This document shows positions 1-6,021 of a stretch of DNA of 6,541 nucleotides, piece by piece. Numbering within the stretch: position 1 is the stretch's first letter; each line of letters starts with the position of its first letter. The translations under genes were made by a program, and so were the position numbers. The notes under the pieces are model-generated. The model searched no databases and was not told where the DNA came from. It was given only the letters and a program-made list of their open reading frames with translations. The DNA comes from JAGLSB01 sp023135955 (lineage in GTDB: Bacteria; Bacteroidota; Bacteroidia; Bacteroidales; GCA-2748055), in contig DAOVIO010000201.1 in NCBI GenBank assembly GCA_030673645.1, forward strand, positions 1-6,541, written 5' to 3'.

Positions 1-1
1 A

Positions 2-45
2 CCCATAGCGTTGCCATGGGCTGAATTAATCTGTCCCTTCGGGAC
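2..45. repeat. Pair of short hairpins, REP-like
   Basis: Two inverted repeats lie in tandem. The first has arms CCCAT (2-6) and ATGGG (16-20), with an inner GC/GC pair around a GTT loop. The second has arms GTCCC (33-37) and GGGAC (41-45) around a TTC loop. No T-run follows on the plus strand, so it does not look like a plus-strand terminator. Two GC-rich hairpins a few bases apart in AT-rich DNA are the layout of REP/BIME-type repeats, which are mobilised by IS200-like tyrosine transposases (RAYTs). From memory, GTCCC-TTC-GGGAC-type hairpins recur in intergenic DNA of Bacteroidota, but I cannot confirm this here. The hairpins are seen directly; the repeat-family assignment is inference. Confidence 0.4.
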
Positions 46-99
46 GAAAAAGACACCCGAAAATCAAAATTATAACACCATACTGTGGGTGAGGACGAG

Positions 100-145
100 A
101 TTGCTGGGTACGACTATATAACATAAACTGTTATATAGTAGCAAT
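100..145. repeat. Long bulged inverted repeat upstream of the DUF4294 gene
   Basis: A perfect 11-bp inverted repeat, ACTATATAACA (113-123) and TGTTATATAGT (129-139), encloses a 5-base TAAAC loop. It is extended by ATTGCT (100-105) pairing with AGCAAT (140-145), with a one-sided 7-base bulge (106-112). That gives 17 paired positions, much more than expected by chance. The GC-poor stem has no T-run after it on the plus strand, so it is not an ordinary intrinsic terminator. It could be an end hairpin of a small mobile or REP-like element, given the two GC-rich hairpins just to the left, or an RNA structure in a leader. The function is unknown. Confidence 0.55.
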
Positions 146-165
146 TCATATTTTCTGGTATAAGA

Positions 166-195
166 TTTGAATTAAAAGATTATGTAGTATTTTCG
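166..195 (+). promoter_or_regulatory. Weak Bacteroidota-type promoter candidate for the DUF4294 gene
   Basis: TTTG at 166-169 is followed 18 bases later by TATTTTCG at 188-195, one mismatch from the -7 consensus TAnnTTTG of Bacteroidota. The expected spacing is about 19-21 bases. A transcript from here would start around 200, leaving a very short leader before the TTG at 215. The match is imperfect and the DNA is AT-rich, so chance is quite possible. Confidence 0.22.
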
Positions 196-214
196 TTTTT
201 CAATTTATCATGTT

Positions 215-814
215 TTGATCAGAATTATTTTCATATCCATAAGTCTTCTATTTGCAGCTAATTTTTTATCGGCTCAAACTTTCCAATCGGGCGATTCAAC
301 AATTAGTGTAATGCGCGCAATAATTGTTGGAAACGATACCATTCTTGTATCGGATATCCCGGAAGTAGAAATCTATCCCAGAAGAAAATTTAAAAACCGG
401 TTTCAGTATTATCGATACAGAACCCTCATTAGAAATGTGAAAGCTGCCTATCCTTATGCCAAAATTGCAGGCGAAAAACTTATTGAGCTGGATGAAAGAC
501 TGGCGAATATGTCATCGGAAAGACAACAAAAAGCCTTTATTAAATCGGCAGAAAAAGAACTCAGAGATGAGTTCGAAGACAAACTCATACATTTAACAGT
601 CTCACAAGGCAGAATACTTATTAAGCTGATTGACAGGGAAATGGGGCAGGCTACTTTTCTTGTTCTCACAGACTTAAAAGGTAAATTCAAGGCAATTTTT
701 TGGCAGGGGGTTGCACGTTTATTCGGTTCTAATCTGAAATCTGAATACGATCCAAAAGGAAAGGATGCCATGATTGAAGAGATAATAATGATGATTGAAG
801 CGGGTCGCTTATAA
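215..814 (+). CDS. DUF4294 domain-containing exported protein
   Basis: The predicted protein has 199 residues. Residues 1-20 form a signal peptide with a hydrophobic core (IIFISISLLFAANF) and a likely cut after FLSA-Q. The rest matches the DUF4294 family of Bacteroidota, including YYRYRTLIRNVKAAYPYAK (65-83), the helical EKELRDEFE stretch (113-121), LTVSQGRILIKLIDRE (127-142) and FWQGVARLFGSNLKSEYDP (162-180). Length is normal for the family. No enzymatic or binding function is known to me; the product should lie in the periplasm or envelope. The start is odd: the only in-frame initiator before the signal peptide is TTG at 215, because an in-frame TAG lies at 185-187. An ATG at 210 is out of frame by one base. 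The gene stands alone on the plus strand and converges with the nag genes. Family assignment is confident; the start is not. Confidence 0.88.
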   Translation: MIRIIFISISLLFAANFLSAQTFQSGDSTISVMRAIIVGNDTILVSDIPEVEIYPRRKFKNRFQYYRYRTLIRNVKAAYPYAKIAGEKLIELDERLANMSSERQQKAFIKSAEKELRDEFEDKLIHLTVSQGRILIKLIDREMGQATFLVLTDLKGKFKAIFWQGVARLFGSNLKSEYDPKGKDAMIEEIIMMIEAGRL

Positions 815-991
815 ATTGAGAATAGCTCCACAAAAATGTGTAATAATTGAAGATTCAACCAAGAGAAAATGAAAGTAATTTCTATTCCTTATAATGATGT
901 GATAACAAAATTACAAAATCAATTTAAGTCAATATTACCCCCGCTTTCTCATTTTTCTTCCAATATTTAATCCAATAATATTTATTACAAC
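815..991. other. Convergent intergenic gap without recognisable features
   Basis: This 177-bp stretch separates the ends of the plus-strand DUF4294 gene and the minus-strand nagB-like gene. Both transcripts should end here, but I see no strong GC-rich hairpin with a T-tract for either. The only inverted repeat noticed is a 4-bp CACA/TGTG stem near 830-841, too weak to call. No credible gene is present. Confidence 0.4.
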
Positions 992-1717
992 TCACAATTT
1001 TGATGCTGAAAATTTATCGAGAAACAGAAAAGCATTGGTATGTGTTCTTAAAATAGTGGCCGGGTATTGTACTGAAATCTCTTCATGAACCGTATTATTC
1101 ACGGCTTCTGCTTTTCTTTTATCAGGAACGCAGCAAATAATAGTCTTCGATTTCATTATCTGTTTTATCGACATACTGATTGCCTGTTTAGGAACTTCAT
1201 CTAAAGTTTTAAACCAACCTTCACCCATTTGCTGCTTACGACAATCTTCATCCAGATTAACAACAATGAAGGCCTCCTCTGTTTCGAAATCAGCTGGTGG
1301 ATCATTGAAAGCCAAATGGCCATTCTCTCCAATCCCGATAAAAGCAACATCTATAGAATCTTTACTTATCAATTCACCAAGCCGATTGCACTCAGCAATA
1401 GGATCATTCTCCCCACTTACATAATTAAATTCCCTTAGTGAAACTTTATCTACAAAACGTTCCTTCAGATACTTTCGAAAAGAAGCATGATGATTCTCGG
1501 AAATTCCAATATATTCATCCAAATGAAAAGCTGTAACCTTCGACCAATCAACATCCTGTTTAATTAATTCGTTTAACAATTCGAACTGAGACGCCCCGGT
1601 AGCAACAATTATATTTGCAGCTCCATTTGACTTAATAGTGTTGCGAATTAACTCAGCTCCTGCAATAGCAGCTTTTTCACCAAGTTCAGTTTTTGAGATT
1701 GATTTTATTATTTCCAT
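992..1717 (-). CDS. nagB: Glucosamine-6-phosphate deaminase-like protein (NagB family)
   Basis: The 241-residue protein belongs to the NagB/6-phosphogluconolactonase fold. NagB converts glucosamine-6-phosphate to fructose-6-phosphate and ammonia in the cytosol. Visible motifs are the phosphate loop ATGAS (39-43), FHLDEYIG (64-71) with the catalytic Asp equivalent to E. coli D72, GIGENGHLAFNDPP (128-141) with the ring-opening His at 134, and CVPDKRKA (196-203) with the substrate-binding Lys at 200. Asn replaces E. coli D141, as in other active homologues such as B. subtilis NagB, and Asp replaces E148. The E. coli protein is longer (266 residues) and the Arg of its allosteric site has no obvious counterpart, so allosteric activation by GlcNAc-6-P is unlikely. 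The gene is last in the cluster, 136 bp after the NagA-like gene, across two palindromes. NagB family is near certain; exact substrate is less so, since this fold also includes lactonases. Confidence 0.9.
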   Translation of the reverse strand: MEIIKSISKTELGEKAAIAGAELIRNTIKSNGAANIIVATGASQFELLNELIKQDVDWSKVTAFHLDEYIGISENHHASFRKYLKERFVDKVSLREFNYVSGENDPIAECNRLGELISKDSIDVAFIGIGENGHLAFNDPPADFETEEAFIVVNLDEDCRKQQMGEGWFKTLDEVPKQAISMSIKQIMKSKTIICCVPDKRKAEAVNNTVHEEISVQYPATILRTHTNAFLFLDKFSASKL

Positions 1718-1765
1718 TTGTTATAGTTTATTTTTCATAAAGTGGTTTAATTATTAGTTGCTGGT

Positions 1766-1785
1766 TTCCCGATAGCTATCGGGAG
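1766..1785. repeat. Palindromic repeat, copy 1
   Basis: This segment reads TTCCCGATAGCTATCGGGAG and contains a perfect 18-bp palindrome at 1767-1784. It lies between the NagA-like and NagB-like genes. The 20-bp unit recurs in inverted orientation at 1815-1834. As RNA the palindrome has no separate loop, so the central bases would form a tight hairpin. No T-run follows on the minus strand, the direction of transcription. From memory, CCCGATAGCTATCGGG is an abundant palindrome in several Bacteroidota genomes, but copy number cannot be tested here. Confidence 0.8.
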
Positions 1786-1814
1786 GTTACTGGTTACACA
1801 TCAGCACACCAGCA

Positions 1815-1834
1815 CTCCCGATAGCTATCGGGAA
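1815..1834. repeat. Palindromic repeat, copy 2 (inverted relative to copy 1)
   Basis: This is the exact reverse complement of the 20-bp unit at 1766-1785, with the perfect 18-bp palindrome at 1816-1833. The two centres are 49 bp apart, so the transcript could form either two small hairpins or one large one. Because the flanking T/G bases are not symmetric, the inverted arrangement of the pair is real rather than an effect of the palindrome. Flanks share GGTTACTGGT-like and CACCAGCAC-like stretches that are also roughly inverted. It may be a BIME-like pair affecting transcript stability or partial termination before the NagB-like gene. Confidence 0.8.
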
Positions 1835-1853
1835 GCACACAAACACACCAAAA

Positions 1854-3089
1854 CTACTCTTTTGAGTAAACTTCCTTACCTGCTACAATTGTTTTCTGAA
1901 TGACTATTCTACCTTCATCCATAGTAAACAATATTATATCAGCTCGTTTGCCTGATTCCAAAACTCCACGGTCGTTTAAACCATACAGCTTCGCAGGGTT
2001 TGCGCTGGCCATTTTAACTGCATCTGCAAGTAAGCAGCCAGTTACTTTCATTATATGTCCAACTCCTTTTGCAATAGGTGAAGCTGATCCATAAAGTACA
2101 TTTTGTGCCGGATAACGCAACATTCCTTCTTCAGTCAATTCAATAATTTCACCTGTTTTTCCTTTATACTCTCCCGGTTCAAGTCCTGCAAAATGGGTTA
2201 CGTCTGAAGTAATTATGGTTTTATCTGTGCCTTTCACTTTGTAAAAAACCTGAATTTCTTCAGGTAAAAGATGAAAACCATCGCAGATAATGCTAATCAT
2301 TAGATCCTCATTTGCCAATTGTGGCCAAAGCGGATTTCTATGCCGGTTAATCATGTTGGCACAACCATTTCCAAGATGAGTTGAAGTTCTGACACCATTT
2401 TTTACGGCCAAATCCAGTTGCTCTTTGTTTGCATTGTGATGTCCAACTGCGACAACAATTCCCAATTCATTGCATTTTTTTATAAAATCCTGAGCGCCTT
2501 CCATTTCAGGAGCAACTGTTATTTGTAATATATTTTCTCCCGAGGCCTTGTACAATTCCATAAATTCGTCCCAGTCTGGTAAACGGACAAATTGTTTTGG
2601 ATGAGCCCCTCTATATCCATCTTCAGGATTTATGTAAGGTCCTTCAAGATGAAATCCGGGAATTGAGCCCAGTAAGTTGTCACCTTCCAGGGCTTTTGCA
2701 AAAATTGCAAAATTTTTCATCAACACTTCCTGGCTGTTTGTAGTTAAAGTTGGAAGATAGGTCGTGACTCCATTCTTCCATAATTCGCTGGTAGCTTTTT
2801 CAATTCCTTCAACATCTAAATTACTTCCTCCAAAAGAAAAAGAAACACCTGCAAAACCGTTTATCTGGTTGTCAAAAAATCCAGGTGCGATAATCAGGTT
2901 TTCACTTCCAGCAGAAAGCTCTTTAATTCTATTTATGGTTTCTATTTTTCCGTCCCTGATTTTTACCTGGACAGGTTGCCCATCTGCATAATGCAATCCT
3001 TCAACAAATTGTTGTGCATTAATTCCATTTACAGAAAAAAGAAAAACTATTAAAACTGTAATTTTGAAGATGAATTTAATTTTTTTCAT
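1854..3089 (-). CDS. NagA-like amidohydrolase with signal peptide
   Basis: The 411-residue protein is homologous to N-acetylglucosamine-6-phosphate deacetylase, which releases acetate from GlcNAc-6-P. Recognisable sites are PGFFDNQINGFAGVSF (69-84), the metal-binding Glu in GFHLEGPYIN (E149), His in VGHHNA (H217), His in THLGNG (H238), CDGFHL (H273) and the catalytic Asp in TSDVTHFAG (D296). The C-terminus returns to the small beta domain (GKRADIILF, 380-388). Residues 1-25 form a clear signal peptide with a lysine-rich start, a hydrophobic core and NGINA before QQ, so the enzyme is predicted in the periplasm, where GlcNAc-6-P is not expected. The HLGNG...HRNPLWPQLA stretch differs from the phosphate-recognition segment of E. 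coli NagA (HLYNAM...GREPG). It may therefore act on a non-phosphorylated or different N-acetyl sugar. The ATG at 3089 overlaps the stop of the ACT gene by 4 bp, so the start is firm and translation is probably coupled. Confidence 0.87.
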   Translation of the reverse strand: MKKIKFIFKITVLIVFLFSVNGINAQQFVEGLHYADGQPVQVKIRDGKIETINRIKELSAGSENLIIAPGFFDNQINGFAGVSFSFGGSNLDVEGIEKATSELWKNGVTTYLPTLTTNSQEVLMKNFAIFAKALEGDNLLGSIPGFHLEGPYINPEDGYRGAHPKQFVRLPDWDEFMELYKASGENILQITVAPEMEGAQDFIKKCNELGIVVAVGHHNANKEQLDLAVKNGVRTSTHLGNGCANMINRHRNPLWPQLANEDLMISIICDGFHLLPEEIQVFYKVKGTDKTIITSDVTHFAGLEPGEYKGKTGEIIELTEEGMLRYPAQNVLYGSASPIAKGVGHIMKVTGCLLADAVKMASANPAKLYGLNDRGVLESGKRADIILFTMDEGRIVIQKTIVAGKEVYSKE

Positions 3090-3505
3090 TGTATAGGTTT
3101 TATTTGTCTATAATCTTCTGATAGTTTGGTTAAAACTTCAATTGCTTTTTTTGATTCCTTCTTATCTACAAAGATGTGGTCGTGATAATATCCGGCAATT
3201 ACATTACAACTTATGTTATGTTTTGCTAATTCAGTCGAAAATATTGCTGTCAAACCTACAGCCTCTAAAGATGAGTGAATCATTAAAGTAATCCAGGATG
3301 CAATATAATCATAATTTAGATTCAGATGATCCGCTTTTTTTCTTTCAAGCACAATGGTTATGCTCTCACCTTCTTTGAATTCACAAATAGTATCTGCTCT
3401 GTCAATTTCATCTATATTTTTTACTGTAGCAAATACATATTCACCCTTATTCAATTTAGGTTTCATTTCTTTTATGATTTCCGATATATTAGTTTCTCCA
3501 GTCAT
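3086..3505 (-). CDS. ACT domain-containing protein (ACT_3/ACT_7, COG3602-like)
   Basis: The 139-residue protein matches the small tandem-ACT family formerly called DUF2241. Residues 8-60 hold the first half (EMKPKLNKGEYVFATV, 13-28). Residues 65-135 hold the second, with the signature LEAVGLTAIFST (80-91), ISCNVIAGYYHDHIFV (98-113) and its HDH at 108-110. ACT domains bind small ligands, usually amino acids, and regulate enzymes; related ACT modules occur in the arginine sensor CASTOR1. No enzymatic residues are expected. The ligand is unknown. The product is cytosolic, with no signal peptide. The stop codon overlaps the start of the NagA-like gene as ATGA. The damaged cutC gene lies 30 bp upstream, so the three were probably one transcript. 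Family assignment is strong; any link with amino-sugar metabolism rests only on position. Confidence 0.85.
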   Translation of the reverse strand: MTGETNISEIIKEMKPKLNKGEYVFATVKNIDEIDRADTICEFKEGESITIVLERKKADHLNLNYDYIASWITLMIHSSLEAVGLTAIFSTELAKHNISCNVIAGYYHDHIFVDKKESKKAIEVLTKLSEDYRQIKPIQ

Positions 3506-3535
3506 TTATATTCACAGTAGTTTTTCAAAATATTG

Positions 3536-3826
3536 CTATCCTAATAGTATTTTAACCATCATATTAATACTATTCTTGTCAACTGCAACATGTTTAGATT
3601 CATCAACATCATCAACTCCTCCCATGCTAATATTCTTATTTATAAATTCCATTTCGCTGTTTTCAAATACTTTTACCGAACTATGAAATTCTAGTGCTTT
3701 GGTTTTTTGCACTAACTCATTTAAATTCTTCTCATTTACACCACTGCCGGGCATAATAATTATTTTATTATCAGCATTTATTGCAGATTCAACAGAATAA
3801 CAACAAATCTCTAATTTTTTCTTCAT
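3536..3826 (-). pseudogene. cutC: CutC with internal in-frame deletion
   Basis: The 96-residue reading frame joins the two ends of CutC, a TIM-barrel protein of about 245 residues once linked to copper homeostasis. Residues 5-17 (LEICCYSVESAIN) match the first strand of E. coli CutC (LEICCYSMECALT). From residue 22 the sequence (IIIMPGSGVNEKNLNEL, then ALEFHSSVK at 44-52 and MGGVDD at 68-73) matches the C-terminal quarter of the family. About 150 central residues, nearly all of the barrel, are missing. The junction falls near residues 18-21, around 3764-3775. The frame stays open because the deletion is a multiple of three. The remaining chain cannot form a TIM barrel, so a working CutC is very unlikely. 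It lies 50 bp after the truncated mlrC and 30 bp before the ACT gene. An assembly collapse is the main alternative. Confidence 0.8.
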
Positions 3827-3876
3827 TGATAATTCAATTTAGATCTTTCTATCAATAACATCGAGCCTAAAATATA

Positions 3877-4971
3877 TTAAATATCATCAGATGACGTTAC
3901 TAATCTTGCTTTAAGATCAGGGTCTTTCATGTCCTTATCCAGCGGGAACATAGGCCTGGTAATTCTTTTGTAATCAAGTCGCTCCAGATCCTGGTCTACA
4001 CCACCTGGTGTTAATGCCATTATCCAGTCTGCCCTCATGTTGTATAGTTCCGGTACTAAATACCCAATTTTCACAACTACTATATCTGTTTTCCGGGGAT
4101 TAAGGCCCAATCTGGTAAAGTCAATTTCCTTATGATAAGGTTTACGTTTCTTTGTAACAATAACGTTCACACTTCCAGTCTTAACTACCACTTCAGTTTC
4201 TGCATAAGTATCTCCATGTTGGATGGCTTCAATTGTTCCTTTTAACTTTATTGGAGGAGCAAAACGATTATCAACAGCTGCCCCCACATATTCGTCAACT
4301 TTTCCGCCAACACCTGCTTCTATAGCCTTTTTTACTAATTCCGGGCCTGGGATAGAGGCATAAATAAGAGAAGGTCCATATTCTGTATTAAATTCAGGAC
4401 GTGCAAGTATTTCTTTTAAGGTCCAGGTTACATCTCCTGCTCCCCCTGCAGTAGGATTATCTCCCATATCACTGATTATGAAAGGATGTTTTTTGCTGGC
4501 AATTGCTTTATCAAGACTTACATTCAGGGAAGCAGTAGGAGCAACAAACTCAAAGTCTGACCTTACATTCCAAAAGCTATTTGCCAGTTTCTCAGCAGTG
4601 CCGGATACTTTTTCTTTATCATCTCCGGTAACCATCACCACAGCATGATTGCGTGGCTCGTCGGCCCAGGCATAACCAATCCAGATTCCAGCATCGATAA
4701 TGCCTTCCTGGATAGTGGCCGGTGCAACCTGCGCGTATAAACTCTTGCCTGGTTCTATTCTCGTGCTTGTCTTTTCTCCAGGTAACAATATAGGTACAGG
4801 AATCCATGCCTTATAAGCAGGCTTCCCTTTACCACTCTCTATTCTGGACAACAGATTATCTACTGCCCGTTTTTTTGATTCCAAAGCATCTTCATGGGGT
4901 GCCAATCGGTAACAGGTAATCAGATCAGTATTTTGTGCCAGTCTCCATGAAACGTTTCCGTGTAAATCCAT
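3877..4971 (-). pseudogene. MlrC/M81 family metallopeptidase, N-terminally truncated
   Basis: The 364-residue frame matches the M81 family (microcystinase C-like; DUF1485 plus MlrC C-terminal domain). Homology begins at MDLHGNVSW (1-9), normally an internal LDLHGN motif. It continues through YRLAPHED (21-28), the hallmark ISDMGDNPTAGGAGD (166-180), and the C-terminal domain to about residue 345. Family members usually have about 490-520 residues, so well over 100 N-terminal residues are gone. The Asp and first His of DLH (D2, H4) and H26 match, by spacing, three of the zinc ligands I recall for Sphingomonas MlrC. The fourth, a glutamate, lies in the missing part, so activity is unlikely. Upstream, the frame stays open only to a TAA at 5008-5010, and the intervening codons (YTFFKKTIISTS) bear no resemblance to the family. 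The annotated ATG is thus a fortuitous internal Met. It would be first in the amino-sugar cluster. Confidence 0.82.
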
Positions 4972-5130
4972 TGAAGTTGAAATAATGGTCTTCTTGAAGA
5001 AAGTATATTATCCGATTTCAATAAGAAGCTTAAAAAAGGATTGGATCATAACCTGAATGGATGACTAAAGGTTTAAATGCTTTATTATCAGAGTCTCAAC
5101 TTTGACTAATTTGTCATCTGGCAATTTACC

Positions 5131-5778
5131 TTAATTTTTAATCCATTCCCAAATGGTGTCAAATAAATTGCTATTTAAAAAGTCTGCTAATAAAAATGAA
5201 AGAATACCTGAGATTATTGCAGCCCAAAACCATAAACTTTTTTTAAGTGCTGTTTTTACTCGAGCCCATCGAATTTTTGAAAAGTTAGATAATATTAAAC
5301 TTTCTGTATCTTGATATAAGTTAAATGCTTTTTCAAACATCTCATAAGCGCCTTCTTGCCCCTCATTACCTGAAGATTCAAGTTGTTTTGCCTCTCTAAT
5401 GGCAGTAATACCAGTTTCTCTTAAGTCAGAATATTTAACATAAAACTTTCCATCACTTATTAATGATAGATCAATCATTTTTGTGTTTTTCTCAAATTTC
5501 TTGATAAAATCATCAAATGATATTATTAAGTATTTATATAAATCCAATATGATTCTATGGATATGTCTTCCAGCACGGGTTAATTGTTCATCAATGAACT
5601 TAGACGATTTGTTATTTAAATAACATCTCGCAATATGATCATTAAAGGCACGAATTTCATTAAAAATAGGTGTTGGAAATGATTGTTCTCTGGCTTCATA
5701 AGCAGCAATAAGCGGTTTAATCACATCATTATACATTTCATAATGTAATTCTAACGCCTCTTGTTGACGTTTATTCAT
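5131..5778 (-). CDS. Hypothetical helical protein with one C-terminal membrane segment
   Basis: I do not recognise a family for this 215-residue protein. Residues 1-175 look soluble and mainly alpha-helical, rich in charged and aromatic residues (for example LTRAGRHIHRIILDLYKYLI, 66-85, and YEMFEKAFNLYQDTESLI, 145-162). A basic stretch, KIRWARVKTALKK (168-180), leads into one hydrophobic segment at about 181-201, followed by a short tail (NSNLFDTIWEWIKN). The layout is that of a tail-anchored inner-membrane protein with its body in the cytosol. There are no catalytic motifs that I can see. The ATG at 5778 lies 3 bp after the stop of the 79-residue gene, so the two are almost certainly co-transcribed. 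The pair sits between a truncated mlrC and an IS end, which suggests horizontally acquired cargo, possibly a toxin, immunity or defence role, but that is speculation. Confidence 0.7.
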   Translation of the reverse strand: MNKRQQEALELHYEMYNDVIKPLIAAYEAREQSFPTPIFNEIRAFNDHIARCYLNNKSSKFIDEQLTRAGRHIHRIILDLYKYLIISFDDFIKKFEKNTKMIDLSLISDGKFYVKYSDLRETGITAIREAKQLESSGNEGQEGAYEMFEKAFNLYQDTESLILSNFSKIRWARVKTALKKSLWFWAAIISGILSFLLADFLNSNLFDTIWEWIKN

Positions 5779-5781
5779 ACG

Positions 5782-6021
5782 TTAGATCTTAGCTAATAAT
5801 TTATCTATAATACTAATGTTAATAAGCCGCCAGAGGTATAAAAAAGGAGTGCCTCTTCCAGAGGCACGAAGCATTGAAGAAGGCTTGTGGGTTAATTTTT
5901 TGTTTATTCTTTTCTCTATTTGAGAATCAATTTCTAAGGAGTTCATACTCAAAATAGATTCAAATGATAAACCAACAGAATCCTTAATATAAGACTTGCT
6001 TTTGGAATTTAGTTTATACAT
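5782..6021 (-). CDS. Small hypothetical protein, first gene of a two-gene unit
   Basis: The predicted product has 79 residues and no signal peptide or membrane segment. The N-terminal part, MYKLNSKSKSYIKDSVGLSF (1-20), then SMNSLEIDSQIEKRINKKLT (25-44), looks like a short soluble helical protein. The C-terminal part, RGTPFLYLWRLINISIIDKL (56-75), ends in LLAKI. I have an impression of small Bacteroidota proteins with a charged IEKKI-KKL centre and a RGxxYLxLxRLI...SKI end, often placed before other accessory genes, but I cannot name a family. A hairpin in the DNA (5849-5867) falls inside the coding region. The stop is 3 bp from the start of the 215-residue gene. Small size and no firm family keep the confidence moderate. 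Confidence 0.55.
   Translation of the reverse strand: MYKLNSKSKSYIKDSVGLSFESILSMNSLEIDSQIEKRINKKLTHKPSSMLRASGRGTPFLYLWRLINISIIDKLLAKI
5849..5867. repeat. 8-bp stem hairpin inside the 79-residue gene
   Basis: GTGCCTCT (5849-5856) pairs perfectly with AGAGGCAC (5860-5867) around a TCC loop. It is GC-rich compared with its surroundings. It encodes the Ala-Ser-Gly-Arg-Gly-Thr part of the small protein on the minus strand. It could be a REP-like unit that has entered the gene, an RNA structure affecting expression of the downstream 215-residue gene, or a by-product of codon choice. Confidence 0.45.

Noticed and set aside
31..52. GTCCC-TTC-GGGAC hairpin as a transcription terminator
   Set aside because: It is followed by A-rich, not T-rich, sequence on the plus strand. 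On the minus strand the T-run precedes the stem, so it does not fit an intrinsic terminator in either direction.
454..858. 134-codon open frame on the minus strand
   Set aside because: It lies antisense to the well-supported DUF4294 gene and encodes a Ser/Ile/Leu-rich sequence with no family resemblance.
1229..1438. 69-codon plus-strand frame
   Set aside because: It is antisense to nagB; its sequence shows no domain and is explained as a shadow.
1740..1850. The two palindromes as a CRISPR-like array
   Set aside because: There are only two copies, they are inverted relative to each other, and no cas genes are nearby.
1900..2991. Two plus-strand frames of 64 and 75 codons (1900-2094 and 2764-2991)
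   Set aside because: Both are antisense to the NagA-like gene, whose catalytic motifs are intact across these stretches.
3326..3686. Overlapping plus-strand frames of 64 and 110 codons
   Set aside because: They are antisense to the ACT gene and the cutC remnant, both of which show clear family motifs on the minus strand.
4619..4807. 62-codon minus-strand frame inside mlrC
   Set aside because: It is an alternative frame of the mlrC region, which has continuous homology in the longer frame.
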